Below are positions 38,207 through 51,686 of a stretch of DNA of 64,000 nucleotides, piece by piece. Made by a program: the position numbers and the translations under genes. Within the stretch, counting starts at the first letter, position 1; each line of letters opens with the position of its first letter. Source of the stretch: Purshia tridentata (lineage: Eukaryota > Streptophyta > Magnoliopsida > Rosales > Rosaceae); the NCBI GenBank assembly GCA_003254885.1, contig QANT01008409.1, positions 1 to 64,000 of the forward strand. The letters are read 5' to 3'. Under the pieces are notes generated by a model, which searched no databases, was not told the DNA's origin, and was given only the letters and a program-made list of their open reading frames with translations.

Positions 38207-38996
38207 TTAGGGCATATTTACTTATCATCAATGGGAATGGCAACAATGGGAGTCATTCCCATTCAAGTGTTTACTTGCATTTGGGAATGATTCACATTCT
38301 CATTGATGTGTTTACTTACTTTTGGGATTGATTCCGATTACCATTTCTGTGTTTACTTGCATTTGGTAATGGGAATCATTCCCATTCTCATGTTTACTAA
38401 ACTTGGGAAAGGGCAAAAAAAAATGGTGGGCCCCACCAAAATCAAGAGTGGCATTCCTGATTTTGGGTGATTGCCACTCCTTAAGGGGGGTTCGGATTGG
38501 GGGAGGGGGAAAGGGAAAGAATTTTTTTTTGTCAAAAATACCCCACATTTTTAATGAAAATCCAAAACTACCCTTATATATAAATATAATTAAAGTGAAA
38601 TTTAAGTTTGCAACTTAATTATACATATTAAGTTTAGGGGGAGGGGGAAAGGGAAAGAATTTTTTTTTGTCAAAAATACCCCACATTTTTAATGAAAATC
38701 CAAAACTACCCTTATATATAAATATAATTAAAGTGAAATTTTAAGTTTGCAACTTAATTATACATATTAAGTTTACTCCGATTCCTGCTCACTCTCATTC
38801 ATATTCACTCCCATTCCTACTCACTCCCATTCATACACTCTCATTCCTGCTCACTCCCATTTATATTCACTCACATTTCTACTCACTCCCATTCATGTTC
38901 ACTCCCATTCTTGCTCACTCCTATTCCTGCTCACTCTCATTCATGCTCACTCCCATTTCTACTCACTCTCATTCACGTTTAGTAAACATGCCCTTA
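38207..38996. mobile_element. PIF/Harbinger-type MITE with TTA target duplication
   Basis: The element spans 38210-38993. Its ends are GGGCATATTTACT and, on the other strand, GGGCATGTTTACT, with TTA directly outside both ends, the three-base duplication typical of the Harbinger superfamily. The subterminal arms are full of short repeats: GGGAATG-type words on the left, and CACTCCCATTCATG-type words in many copies on the right. Inside, a unit of about 138 bases beginning GGGGGAGGGGGAAAGGGAAA is tandemly duplicated (38499-38636 and about 38637-38775) with hardly any difference. There is no transposase. At 784 bp it is long for a MITE. Confidence 0.85.
38499..38775. repeat. Near-identical 138-bp tandem duplication inside the MITE
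   Basis: The two units start with the same GGGGGAGGGGGAAAGGGAAA, run through TACCCCACATTTTTAATG and end in CATATTAAGTTTA. I see essentially one length difference (an extra T before TTTAAGTTTGC in the second unit). Such similarity in unconstrained DNA points to a recent duplication. Confidence 0.9.
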
Positions 38997-41842
38997 ATGT
39001 TTTAAATTTGGCTAACCATGGCTGGTTACTTTTTCTTTTTATTTATTTTTAGTTAAGACTTAAGAGTAAGTTCAGTCAAAGTTTATTTTTTAAAATTTGT
39101 GTCTGGAAATCAATACGAATTTCAATCCCAGTAAAAAAATCAATAGTAATTGCGTGAGGTGAACAACTTTTTCACTACTATGGGGGCCCAAGGCCCAACA
39201 ACCACAAACCAACTAGAGAAACATGGGCCTAGCAACACCTACTAATTCCTCAACCATAAATTGACATATCTGGTAGAACCCATACTAGGATCGAGGCCTA
39301 AAGAGGCCTAATCCATCAGCATTGTTTCTTCAAACTTCAACCCTGTAATTTTATTTTATTTTTGGCCAAGAACCCTGTATTTAACATTACTACAAATACA
39401 TTAGTATTCGACGTTCGTATTTTTATCATTCAACATTTGTATATTTATTATACAACATTATTATTTTAGATATTTAATATTTATACTTTTTTCTACCATG
39501 AGCACTTTGTGTATACGTAATTAAGGTCAACCCCCCTATAATATAATATGAAGGGGCTTTTGTTTGTAGCTATTAAATTATTCAAATACTTGTAAGTTCT
39601 AACCCTTAAAAAATTATTAACTTTTCAATTAATCCATGTTCGCTTATCATAGCTTCTTAATATATATGCATGTCTTTTGCATAAACCATAATAATGATTA
39701 ATGAGTAAAATATTATATCATCACCAAAAAAAAAAAAATTATATGAAAACAATCTCACAGTGCCAAATAAATAGATGCACCATTTAATCAAAAAAATGAA
39801 AATAAATAGATGCGCAACAAGTCAGACAAAAAAAATTAATAAAAGATGCTCAAGTACGACGTCGTCACCAGTCACCAGTCACCAGACGGTGACTCTCCAG
39901 ACATTTGTTTTGTACTTGAAATTCACGGCTTACGGCTAAACCCCTAGGAGGGTAGTTTAGGAAGTGTCAGTTCCCCAGCAGCGCACTTGTAATATCTAAG
40001 CGAGAAAGCCGAAGCCAAACTCAAAAAACAAACAGCCCGTTAAACTCAAAGCCTTTGTCTTTGAGAGTTTGTGACTCCGAATTGGCGAATTCACAGTTGG
40101 TCAGCTTCAACTCCAGCCTCCAGCCTTCAGCCTCCAACCAATCCCTTTTTTCCATTCCAACCCAATTCACCCAACCCTCCATGGAAGAAGAACTCCTGCG
40201 TGCTACTTGTACCCGCTGATTTTCTTACTCCACCGCATTCCTATAACCATAACAGGTGCTTACTCTCAGCTTTAGGGCTTTCAATTCTTCCTCCCTTTTT
40301 TTTCATTCTCTCGGTTACACCTTATATTTCTTAATTTTACTTTAGGGCTGTTGTTGTACCCTCCTGTAAACCACACTAATGTCCGGTCTTCTTTTTCTTG
40401 TTTTTGATTTTTTAGTTGACGAATATTTTGTTTGTCTGTTTCAGAGTTTTGATTGGATAGGATAAGTTAGGATTAGTATGTAGATAATGAAAAAGAAAAA
40501 TTTGGGCTTTGGTTAATGCTGCTTTAATTAAAATCTGTTATGGTTGATAATATGAATTAATAGTTTAATTTCAATATAATAAATCACTGAGTATCTAGGT
40601 TTTAGTATCTGCATGGTTTCTGAAGATGGAAACCTAGTAAACAAACACATTGATGTTTTTTGTTAGTTTGTAGATACCACGAATGAGTCTCATCTCGTGT
40701 GTAGCAAATTAGGAAAAGAAACATATGAAATTCTATGAATTCTCTTAAGAGGTTTGGATTCGACATAATGATGGTTTTCTATTTGCCACTTTATCTGTTT
40801 TCTTCTAGAAGTTATTGCAAAATTATAGACTTGTAGAGCGCAGGCCATTTAGCATCATCATTATTGGTGTATACAACGAAAGTGTGAACAAAGGTCCATA
40901 ATCCCTCTATTTTCATTTGTCATTTTCAGAAATGGTTTATAGTGTATTGACAATGAGACCCTCATTACCTCTGATAATATTTAGATATGGATGGTGGATT
41001 TGTCTTGATTCATTTGAGATAACCATCTAAATCGAGTTCCCAAGTATGAAACATTTTGTACTTAAATATTGCCAATTAGCATGCAAGTACCGTATTTCTG
41101 TCTTCTCATAACGAACATAGGTGTCACATCTTCCCTACTTTGTACAGGCCTATAATATCCAACTCTAGATTTAGAGTCAATTTAATATTGTATATTTTTA
41201 TTCACTTTCTACTGTATTTGTTTTATCCCTGACTAGATTTAGAATGTTATTTACTTGAATCATGTTGTTTTCTATGTCCTATAGGCTCATTGCATGCTCT
41301 TGTTTTAGGTTTGAAATCGAGAAGGTATTATCCTTTCAAGCTCTGGTTTGGGGACTGGAAACATTACAAATTTGGAAGTAATTTATCTATAGGAAACGTT
41401 GATATTCTAAATTTGTGAACAACATGATATTCCTATGCTATTTCTTAAAGAAAGATTAAATCTGTAGGAATAACAAATTAATGGGAATCTATAGACTCTA
41501 CTCATGTTCCGTGGCAATGGTGATAAGCATATTGTAGCTTGTGTGGTTGCAAATGCAAGGTTCCCCTTCTTAAGGCTTTGTAAAAAATCACTAAGTTTTC
41601 TAGGGTTTCTTTCTAACATTTCACATAGTAACCCTGTAAGTTATGCTTGTCAGACTCAAGTGATGTTTGCTTAATAACCACATGAAACTTTGTTTTGATT
41701 AATATGTTGTGCCTTTAATTATCTTACCATGTGGGAATTTTTTTTTTTTTAATATTTTTAAATGTTTCCTTGTTGTGTGAAGGTTTTACCTTTTAAAGGC
41801 CTGCATTGTTCATCACTAGTTGGGCCAACGTTTACTGGAATC
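38997..41842. other. Intergenic DNA and 5' leader region of the CID gene
   Basis: From 38997 to about 39980 I see no gene. The stretch around 39990-40255 looks like the promoter and a non-coding first exon of the CID gene. It ends in AACAG followed by GTGCTT at 40256, a good donor, so an intron of about 1.5 kb would lead to the coding exon at 41843. The acceptor is ambiguous (candidate AG ends lie at about 41783 and 41819). Coding-looking frames in the leader have no domain. Confidence 0.5.
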
Positions 41843-44800
41843 ATGGGAGGTACATTTAATCCGCAAATTTTAGTGGAGAAGCTAGGCAAGCTCAACAACT
41901 CGCAAGCGAGCATAGAGAGTATCCTCCTGCTGATATCACATGGAAAAAATGTTTTCTTTAAATGTTTTATTTCTTTTTCTGGGACAAATTAGCACCTTTA
42001 TGTTTCATAATCTTTATTACATAACTCATTTCTGGAAATTTTGTACATACGAGGACTCTTTAGTTGAAACCTTCATTGGGTTTGCATTCCATTGTCAATC
42101 CACATAATTCAATGGATTTTCCATGTCCAATTCTAAATTTCTTTACCTTCTACTCTGTGACCATTGTTTGGTTTGGTATTTATACTTTTCTCATGGTATA
42201 TATTTACTTACAAGTTACAGCTAGCAATATTTGTTTTACAACTTGATCTTTTGAATTTTTCATTCTTTTTTCACATATGTTGACAATGCTTGTTGTTATG
42301 TTTGGTGTCTATTAGTTGGTGGTTATTCTTAATGCAATTAAGCTTTATCACATTGGTGTATTTTTCACATGAATAAAGCAAGACAAGTTGTTGAAACATG
42401 GGCTAGGCAATTTCATTGCTCTCCACGTGACCAGAGATTAGCTTTCCTGTATCTTGCAAATGATATCTTACAGAACAGTAGGCGAAAGGGTTCTGAGTTT
42501 GTTGGTGAATTCTGGAAGGTTCTTCCAGATGCTCTTCGTGATGTAATTGAAAGCGGAGATGAGTTTGGAAGAAATGCAGCACTACGGCTGGTATAATTTC
42601 ATCACCTGTATACTCCTTTTGGGTTTTTTTATTTTCCTGAAAAAGGAAAAAGGATTCAGTTGTCCTGGCAATTAGTTTCTTTAGACAACCACTTAATCTA
42701 AAGGAAACCATGAGAAAACTAGAATTTCATGAATTTATGAGATGCATACTCAGAGGGACTTTACTATTTAGAAACATTGCAGTGTGATTTAAATGCCTTT
42801 GCCAATGAAGCTTCTAGGAGCCCTTTTTTTTTTTGGTGGGGAGGGGAGGGGGAAGGCAATGCTTATAGAAGCTTACACTTATCTTTTTCAGGTATCTTTT
42901 CCTTTTCTTTCGTGAATGCCTGCAATCTTGTTGTTATCTTTATTCGGTCTTTTCATCTCTATTATTAGTATGAGAAAGTCTTAATTTTTTTCTTCTTCTA
43001 GACACTGATAGTTGTTTCCAATTTTTTATTTGTAGATTGGTATATGGGAAGAGAGAAAAGTTTTTGGTTCTCGGGGACAAATTCTTAAGGAAGAGTTTTT
43101 CGGAAGGCAGCTGGAAAATAATAATAGAAATGGGAAGCATTTGGGCGTCAGACCGGTAATAATAATCAATTACTTGTAGATCGTTATGAATGTTTGGTTG
43201 CATGACCAGTTTATTTCAGTTTATGATTTGATGGCTAATTCTTTTGTTCTTTTACCTTTGTTTTTCTCTCTTAAAATAAAAATAGAAACCTCCTGCTGGA
43301 ACTACATTGGACAAAATAGTTTCGGATTACCAAGTTATTTATGGGCAGATGGATGAAGACACCATATTGAGCAAATGTAGGAATGCTATTGGCCGTCTTG
43401 AGAAGGTAGAGAAGGAAATTGGTGGTGATTTCAATTCAGGTATACCCCACGTTTTTTTCTTCTTGATGATGTTTCTCCTACTTTTAATATGTTTAGTGCT
43501 TGTGATTTATGTATATGCATGTTTGTTTATGACTCAAAATTGTGCATAAGATAAAAACAAACTGTAATTTAGGTTAAAAACATATGTTGTATTCATATTG
43601 CCTGTTATAATTGCACATGTTGTTGGTATGAAGTCAAGCACATTGTATCATATAAAACATTTCCCATGCATGACATGTATGTGTGATGTTCCAAAACATT
43701 GTTGATTGTGTTGATTTCACTGTATGATCAATGCGGTTTGTGGTGATCCACGATATCTACAATGTCCCGCAATTGAAAATATGCTGTATGCTATTCTAGA
43801 CATAGATTGAACTTAGTTTTAAATCGTTCCTCTATATACATGTATATGGAGAGAGGGAGGGGAACAAAACTTTTCTGATAATTTTTTCCTTTGCCGAAAA
43901 GAATATCCAAGAAAAGGAATAAGTTAGGAAAGAAATTTATTACTGTTTTAGCAAATTCTGGACCATAAGTTAGGGAAGAAATGAAGGTTATGTTGTCATT
44001 TATTTGATTGTTTGCTGAACCTATGCCTATGTCTTTTGATCATTCTGTGCATTCATTGTCCAGCTTGCAGATATGATCAACTTGTTTTGTCCATTGTGAT
44101 TTAAGTTTTTCCCTTTTTTTTTTGAAAAAAACTTAATTGATCTTCCTTGATATTCTTGCCTCTGGTATTTGACTTGGCCATCTCTACATTTGCAGAGGAG
44201 GTACAGGGGCAGCATGCTATACTGAGGGACTGTATTGAACAACTAACAGCAGTTGAATCGTCAAGAGCTAGTCTTGTGTCTCATTTAAGAGAGGCTCTTC
44301 AGGAGCAGGTTGGTTCACAGACTATCTAAGTGCAAAATATTGGAATTTTCATTTGTTGTTTATGAGATTATGATTTTAGGCAAACTGACATGGTTTATTT
44401 CTTTTATTTTAATCAGGAATTCAAGTTGGATCAAGTCCGCAACCAACTTCAGGTTTGGCATGTATATCAATCTACTTTTGTTGAAGTTTTACATAACTAT
44501 ATGGACGTTTTACATACCTATTAAGTTATCTCCATCACATTGAATTGAATGTGGTAAAACATTCCATATATCCATTGCATTGATCATGATTCCGTATATG
44601 TATAAAACTCATAGCTATATGGTATTGCAAATATATTAAAAGAAAAACTTGCGCAGATATGTTAATTATACATTTATTACGTCAGGGCTGTTGGTTTTGT
44701 TGCCCTCCCAGTCCTGCGTTAATAAAAAAAGTTCTAGTTATATCTATACCTATTAAATTTGCACCCTTGTATGCAATGTTTTCCAGGCCGCACACTCCCA

Positions 44801-45590
44801 GTCAGGACAGACAACTAATATCTTCCATCAGTTATTGAATTGCGACAACCTGCAGCCGATAGGAGACCAGAGCTCAAAGGAAGCTCATACCTCTGTAGCA
44901 CCTCACAGCTTTATGGCGGTGGGTAGAGAACAGTCAGCTCCAGTAATGTACACACAGCAGGTTCCTTTTCCTGAAAAATCTGGTCATGTGGAGGAAGATC
45001 CTCGCAAGTCTGCAGCTGCTGCAGTGGCAGCAAAGCTAACTGCATCAACATCCTCAGCCCAGATGCTGTCTTATGTCCTGTCCTCTCTCGCATCAGAGGG
45101 TGTCATCGGAAATCCAATTAAAGAAACTCCTGGTGATTATCAATTGGAAAAGAGACCTAAGCTCGAGAATGACCAATCATCATCTTACGTACCCCGGAGT
45201 CCTAACCCATCTTCATCTTCTCCCTTCCCACACTCTGAATCTCACCAGCACAATCACAGTGTTTCTACCACCAACCAACAATATACTCCTAGTGAGCCGC
45301 CACCTCCCCCGTCATCTTCTCCTCCACCACTGCCACCATTACCACCAATACCGCAGTACCCTGTGCCCCAGTATATGCAGGCTGCTGGATCAACAGCTAT
45401 TGTACCATTCAGCTATAGCATGGGCCAACAGCCACCACCAATGCCTGGTTATCCAGCAGTAGGAGCTCCAGCGAATGGCATGTCTCCCTTCATGGCACCA
45501 GCAAATTCTTATCAGAGTTTTCAGGCTCCCGATGGTAAATTTTACAACCCACAGTCATCCATGCAAATGGCGCCAATTTCTAGGCAATAA
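41843..45590 (+). CDS. CID/RPR-domain pre-mRNA processing protein
   Basis: Seven coding exons: 41843-41918, 42343-42590, 43036-43155, 43286-43439, 44196-44308, 44417-44452 and 44787-45590. They join to 516 residues. The N-terminal CID (RPR) domain, about 1-130, contains FNPQILVEKLGKLNNSQASI, LSHWCIFHMNKARQVVETWA, FLYLANDILQNSRRKGSEFV and LVGIWEERKVFG. It is an eight-helix fold that reads the phosphorylated tail of RNA polymerase II. A predicted coiled-coil stretch (about 180-280, ILRDCIEQLTAVESSRASLV...) recalls animal RPRD1 proteins. The C-terminal third is Ser/Pro-rich with proline runs (PPPPPSSSPPPLPPLPP). It resembles Arabidopsis At5g10060/At5g65180, often mislabelled ENTH/VHS. The role is presumably in transcription termination or CTD dephosphorylation. 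The start is supported by the family's MGxTFNPQIL opening. Confidence 0.92.
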
Positions 45591-47732
45591 AATTCTCAGT
45601 TTCAGAAGAGGAAGGTTGCTCTGCTGCAGTAACATAAAGTCTCTGGGAAAAAAGTTGTGAAGCTTCCTTTCTCCTCCGCAGAGGGAACTTTATTGCATAG
45701 AAATGTCTGTAATTTATATTTTTCAACTGCTTAATTTGTGGTTTTAAATCGTTCATTAACTGTTGAATAGAGAAGGGGATTATAATTAACGACTTGTGCC
45801 ATCACCTATTGCTGGTTGTGGAATGGGTTGGCTTTAAAGTAAGGTTCAGATACATCCGATATAGATTAATCATTAAGATAGATCTTGTACACTAAGCTTT
45901 ATGTAGTTTCTTTTGACATTTTATTTCTTTTATGATTTATTTCATTATTTTAGTGTTAATATTTTCATTATTGCCTAAGTTTTCCAAATGATAAGTTCTT
46001 TCTTACCTTGAAAGTTGAAAATTAAATATTTTATTCATTTTCTCACCAGAAAAAAAAAGATTTCAGATCATGTAATTCTTCTAAACCTGCAGCTAAATTT
46101 GTTCCAACCTTTTTCAATACATTTATTTCTAGGCAGAATCGTTTTCTGTAACTAGGTGATGAGCAGTGTTTGCAGATCGAGAACTTTTAAACTCGACCCC
46201 GTGCGTAGAAGAGTATATATATTAAAGGGTTTTTTAAGCAAATGTGCCAAGGAATAATTGAAGCTTAATTACAATTACTTAACTAATAATAGAAATTAAT
46301 TAATTAAGGACGGTGGTGATGAAACAATCACGTGTGTATGACGTGTTGGGATTTAATATAGAATTATAAGACAGAGTCTGATAGTCGCGTAGAGCATGTT
46401 TGGGGGTGTTGGACGTTGCTGTTTCTCTGTGAGACTTAAAAAATTAAATAAAGTAATACTAAAAAGAACACGTAGTGGAAATGGATACAGACCCATTGTC
46501 TACTGTAGCATCCTTTACCCAGCAACCTCTTAACATTTAACATGCCCCGCACCAAGCCTACCTAGGAGACAGATATACAGTACAAAATAGTATTATAGTT
46601 TAATTTGTACCAAAAAAAAAAAAAACTCTGATTTGAAATTTTGAGCAATGGAAGAGAGTAACAAAACATTAAAGTCCCGTTTTTTTTTTTTTAATTATAT
46701 TTTATCAAGGCATGGAGCCATTTAAGAGAGATGATATCAAACTTGAGTATAAAGTTATTAATTCTACAGTTTTTATAATTGGACTAATCAACAACTATAA
46801 GTACTCTTCAGTTTGTAATTCAAAAAGTATTTTAAATTTTGTTTTTTAATTTCATATCGATGTCCTAATTAGAAAATATATATCAAATATTAATATTATA
46901 TATGGACAAGGACAAGACAAATTAAACCTGTACAAAAAATAAAAGTAAATTAAACCTTGTTAAGGACACAACATAACTCGGTGGCCATGCAGCTGTGTCT
47001 CTCCAGTCCCACACGTACTGAAGAAATATGACTCCACCCTCCCCACCAAAGACCACATATGGTCAAGTGTAAATGCACATGCAAACGACAAACAATTTGT
47101 TGATGCTGCAGGGAAAGCTTGAAAACTACTAATTAATTGGTTTATAATTAAATTAAAGATTCCTTAAGCTAACCATTCTAAATGTTTAAAATATTAAATA
47201 GAGAGACTCTACAGATATTTATAGCCTTATTAACAATTAGTCTATCCGATGGCACGTGAGATTTCTCTTTTAGGTGATTATACAAATTGTAGAAAAATGA
47301 TTATTTTTAAGTCAGTTGAAAATTTTTATGTGTTATCTCGTATTGATAATAGTCTACATTTCGTCACTCGTGTACCATATATATTAGATAAAGAAATGTA
47401 ATAAAATATTTTAATAAATATTTATGAGCTTATTAGACATTCGATGATTAATAATGATGAGTAACAAGTTAACAAGTATGGTGATGGGTGAAGTACACAG
47501 CAAGTTAACATATTGAATTTATGTTTTCTTTGTATACAGTATAGTTTAAGAAATTATGAGCAGCACATTTTTGACTGTTCTCGCATATGCATGCAGGTTA
47601 ATTATGATTAGTAGGTGTTTGTTTGGAAACAAAGTATGCATACAGCCAAGTGAGGAATAAGTTAGTCTGGCACCCAATCAGGAACCGAGACAGAAGAGTA
47701 GAAGACAGTGATTGCCGTGTGAGTTGTGACAC

Positions 47733-47758
47733 CACTCACTCACTCACTCACTCACTCA
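47733..47758. repeat. (CACT)n microsatellite
   Basis: About six consecutive CACT units in intergenic DNA. Confidence 0.85.
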
Positions 47759-50700
47759 GTATACCAGTGTTGGAAGTTGGAACACAAGGTGAGACAAAAG
47801 CACCGACAGATCCCAATACCGATACACACCCTCCCTCCCTTAACTGTACTTTAATCAAATAAGAAAAACAGGAACACGGCCTTGATATTTGAAGCCCCCT
47901 CCCTTGCTGACTATAATTAACAAGTACGTGACTAAGTAATTAACGAGAAAGCATAGCATATAGCATATAATATAAATGGATGGTTGTCGAAAGTGAAAGC
48001 GACAATGAGGAGAGTAAATGGCAGTAAAAGTTGAAGGAAAAAGCAGTCAACGATTGGGGGTAACGTCAGCTGGTTTGGACATGTGAGGAACAAAGGCTGA
48101 GAAAAGCCGTCATGCTCTGTTGCTTTAACGGCTCAAGGACTCACCACTATACCTTAAAGTGGCATTACTTGCTCCCATTTTCAAATTTAAAAACCACAGT
48201 TTGCGTCAGACTTTGCTCAACAATATGCATCATCATCATCATCTTCATCCTCACCACCCAGATCATCCTCTCTGTGTGTTGTGAGAGAGAGACAGAGAAA
48301 CAAAGAAAAGCTTTGGTCAAATAAACAGTTTGCATGTTCAAATGCTGACCTAAGAGGGTTTTCATAAAGATATCGGTTTATAATAATAAAATATCATTTT
48401 GGCACTCCAAAAATCACCCTATAATTGACTCTGTTTTACGTTTTGTATACATGCATGCTAATTCATAATGTCCTTGTACAACCAGTTAATTAACCCCTAT
48501 AATTCCCAATCAATATATATTAATTAAAACAATTAATTGTGAAATTCCGAAAATTGTAAAAGTACTCGGTAGTCGGTAGTAAATGGTTGATTAATTAATA
48601 GTCACTCGAATAATTAATTAATATTAATTGTTATAAATGCAATCTTTCAAAAGAGTGCAACAATTAGTACAAGTGAGGAAGGGGTGGGAGTAATACCCGC
48701 GGAAGGAGACCTAATTGCAGTTTCCCTTACAATTCAGCTCTCTGCTCCCGATACGATGATGAGATGCTTATAAATGATCCTTCCTCATTTAGCCTATTCT
48801 AACGCACTCCCGCTATAAATGGTAAACCTACTGATACACAAAATTTCCACAAACTAATCAAATTAAAGCTGAGGATCTGATGATCACGCTCACTTTAAAT
48901 AGGCTAGCTAGGGTTTCATTTTCTCTCTCGATCTACTGAAAAGAACTATATTCCCAAGAATCAAAGTACAATCCTAGACCACCCGCCGTCTGATGTTTTC
49001 AGTTTGTATTTTTTATTACTATCCAACGGCCGTGGTTGCACGTGGTTCTTAGACTTGAGATATGCGCTGGCTGGAGCTTTGCTTGTACCGTGATATATTC
49101 CTTTTGACCAGATGATTTCCATGAGTGGGATAGTCATAGTACGTAGTATATATATATGTTGTGGCATTTCAATCCTTTAAGCCCTTTATAAGGAGTGCTA
49201 CAACATAGCTATATCAGGGGGTGTTACATACAATATTCCAGGCTCTGAGCCTCTGAGCCTCTGAGCCTCTGCCCAAACTGCAACTATTACTATATAAAGT
49301 CGTACCATATATAATATAAATGCATATCTCTAAAATACGTACGTACTACGTACCCTTATTCAAAAAACAGCTTCAGTTCACGGGCTTGTTTTGTTAGCTC
49401 CAAGATTATATATAAACAAGTTACCGGTGTGTATATATGTATATGAGGGTAAGAATTAAATTTAAGAGGGTACGTATAGCTTGGCTGACAAATGACAATA
49501 ACACAATCGAATAGTATCAATTTCTTTTTCTTCGCCCATCTTTCTTGCCCAAGAGTCAAAGACATACCCTTGCTTACTTGCCTGCGCAAAGCCAGCAGCA
49601 ACTCCAAATACAAAAGCATGCATGCCAGCAGATCACCTTCTTTAATTTTCTGTTAAAAGGAACGTCCTGTACGGACCTCTCTCTCTCTCTCTGAGGATTA
49701 CATAAATAAACCCCATTATTATTAATTCGTGTTTATCATTTATGTTGTTATATATATATATATATATATTTATTTATTTATAAGAAACCTAAATAATGAA
49801 AAAGCTACTGCCACATACTGGACATGCTGCATACATGTCTAAGCATGCGTGCTGTGAGCCATGGAGCCAAACATGTGCCCCACCTCCTGCTACATATTCA
49901 TTACGTACAATAAAGAAACAAAAGGTAGCTAGGCTGATCCATCAATAGCTGCATCTTAATTAATACTATACTTTGGTTAATTAATATATAATTAATTATA
50001 TATATCCCTTCTTCTTCAAACAGCTACCTTTATGTGGTTTTCTTAAACTTTAGTCGAGTCGTCTCATATATATTAAACAATTCTGCTCTTAACTTTAGTG
50101 CAAGCTTGATGTATTTAGCATTTTTGCATGTGTCAATGATTCCATAAAAAAACCTTTCTGTTTATGATTAACGTTTATACAGAATATTTAACAGTATTGA
50201 TTCTTTTCTCAAACAAATATAAATTGAACTTTTTCTTTTTCCATAGGTGGGATGGGAGTGATAAATAAAGATCTTCCATAAATATTCTGGAATGATTAAT
50301 GAACATCTCTTAAGTGATCGAAACGGATAATTTATAGGCATCTCGATCTACTTATTGGATAATAATAAGTAGTAATGAATCCCCTCATGCAAATAATATA
50401 TAGATTACATGGAAAATTTGTTTTGGATAAGAAGGAAAAAGAAACCGCCCAAATCCAATTTATACAACAAGGCACATATATATAGATCATGGTTGTTGAG
50501 AATATTCATCTATTCCAATTTCTAGTTAAGTAACTAATTAGTAAGTTAGCTAGGTAGGCAGGGGTCCACTACCAAATTCGAACTCATCCAAGTCACTTAT
50601 TAAATTCCAAATTGAGATATTCAGATCATTTTATTAAATAAGCAATAAGATTGGGCAAGGCTGGGTAGCTAGGAAGCTATAGCGCGCCCAAAGGGTTTTA

Positions 50701-51213
50701 GGGATGAAGCTAAAATGCGCATGAAGTGTTACGTCCAGGAAAGGAAGCGAGGTTTGTGATGGGCACGTCGTTGGTTTTTTTTAATTGAAAATTGGGTAGG
50801 AGTCTAGGACCGACAACAAGGACGAAGACAGCCGTCTATTGCCCAACCCCTCTTCTGCAAAAGCCTGAGCTTAATGTCTCTTCTCCACATCCTTCTTCCC
50901 CCATTTTCCTTATATTATATTTTATGCTCTTTAAAGTATAACTGTTACTTAATTAATCACATTCATCTTAATTAAATCAATTAATTTATTCGCGGTCTAG
51001 TTAGTCACATTTTTAACTGTTTATAGCATTAGAAACTAGAAAGAGATCTCCCTCTCTCCTCTTGCATGCGGTGACGAGTACGAACCAGTTATATTTATTG
51101 TTTATTCCAAGACTACCCATCAAATTATTTAAAAAAAGAAAAAGAAAAAGAAAAAAGAAAGTTTAAGAACCCCATAGAGCCATAGACAAACTTCCACTCT
51201 CTAAAGTGAGCTC

Positions 51214-51221
51214 TATAAATA
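51214..51221 (+). promoter_or_regulatory. TATA box of the glutaredoxin gene
   Basis: TATAAATA lies 91 bases before the start codon at 51312, which leaves a plausible leader of about 60 bases. Confidence 0.7.
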
Positions 51222-51311
51222 GGAAGCCTCTTCTCCTCCGTTCCTCACCAATCTGAGTCTCAGTCGCTGATAAGTGTGTTGTTTGATTAATACACAAGAG
51301 AAGTAAGAAGA

Positions 51312-51686
51312 ATGCAGTATCAGACAGAGTCGTGGGGTTCGTATATGCCCACAAGGAGTGGTTTGGGAGACCCACTAGAGCGCATAGAGAGGCTGGCCTC
51401 GGAGAACGCGGTGGTGATATTCAGCATCAGCAGTTGTTGCATGTGCCACGCCATGAAGAGGCTCTTCTGCGGCATGGGTGTGAACCCAACTGTGTACGAG
51501 CTCGACGAGGACCCCAGAGGCAAAGACTTGGAGAAGGCTCTCATGAGGCTGCTGGGGAGCTCCTCCGCCGTGCCGGTTGTCTTCATCGGTGGCAAACTGG
51601 TGGGTTCAATGGACCGAGTCATGGCCTCTCATATCAATGGCACCCTTGTCCCTCTTCTTAAGGAGGCCGGGGCTCTCTGGCTCTGA
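51312..51686 (+). CDS. CC-type glutaredoxin (ROXY1/ROXY2-like)
   Basis: Single-exon gene of 124 residues. The active-site motif is CCMC (42-45, in [15 protein letters not shown]), specific to the land-plant CC class. The glutathione-binding elements include [17 protein letters not shown] (87-103) with the expected cis-proline at 88. The C-terminus carries the L**LL motif needed to bind TGA bZIP factors (LVPLL, within 112-116) and ends in ALWL, required for ROXY activity. Its start (MQYQTES) recalls ROXY1 (MQYKTE). ROXY1/2 act with TGA factors in petal and anther development, and other members repress nitrate- or stress-related genes. Which paralogue this is cannot be settled by eye. Codon use is clearly more GC-rich than in neighbouring genes, common for this intronless family. 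Both opposite-strand and alternate-frame open frames here are shadows of that GC-rich coding sequence. Confidence 0.93.
   Translation: MQYQTESWGSYMPTRSGLGDPLERIERLASENAVVIFSISSCCMCHAMKRLFCGMGVNPTVYELDEDPRGKDLEKALMRLLGSSSAVPVVFIGGKLVGSMDRVMASHINGTLVPLLKEAGALWL

Larger units (their letters stand above)
45591..51311. other. Long intergenic region upstream of the glutaredoxin gene
   Basis: About 5.7 kb with no gene that I can support. It begins with the CID gene's 3' UTR. It contains a CACT repeat (47733-47758), a run of about three and a half CTCTGAGCCT units near 49241-49270, CT and TA runs near 49678-49770, and many AT-rich palindromes. Short frames at 47623, 48112 and 49356 lack domains. A long upstream region with conserved-looking GC-richer islands (around 47630-48330 and 50640-50900) may hold regulatory DNA for the developmental glutaredoxin gene, but I cannot show this. 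Confidence 0.5.

Noticed and set aside
47623-48365. Short frames and GC-richer islands in the region upstream of the glutaredoxin gene
   Set aside because: No frame has a domain, and no miRNA-type hairpin with a known mature sequence was recognised.
51320-51661. Alternate-strand and alternate-frame ORFs over the glutaredoxin gene
   Set aside because: Shadows of a GC-rich intronless gene; no domain in either.
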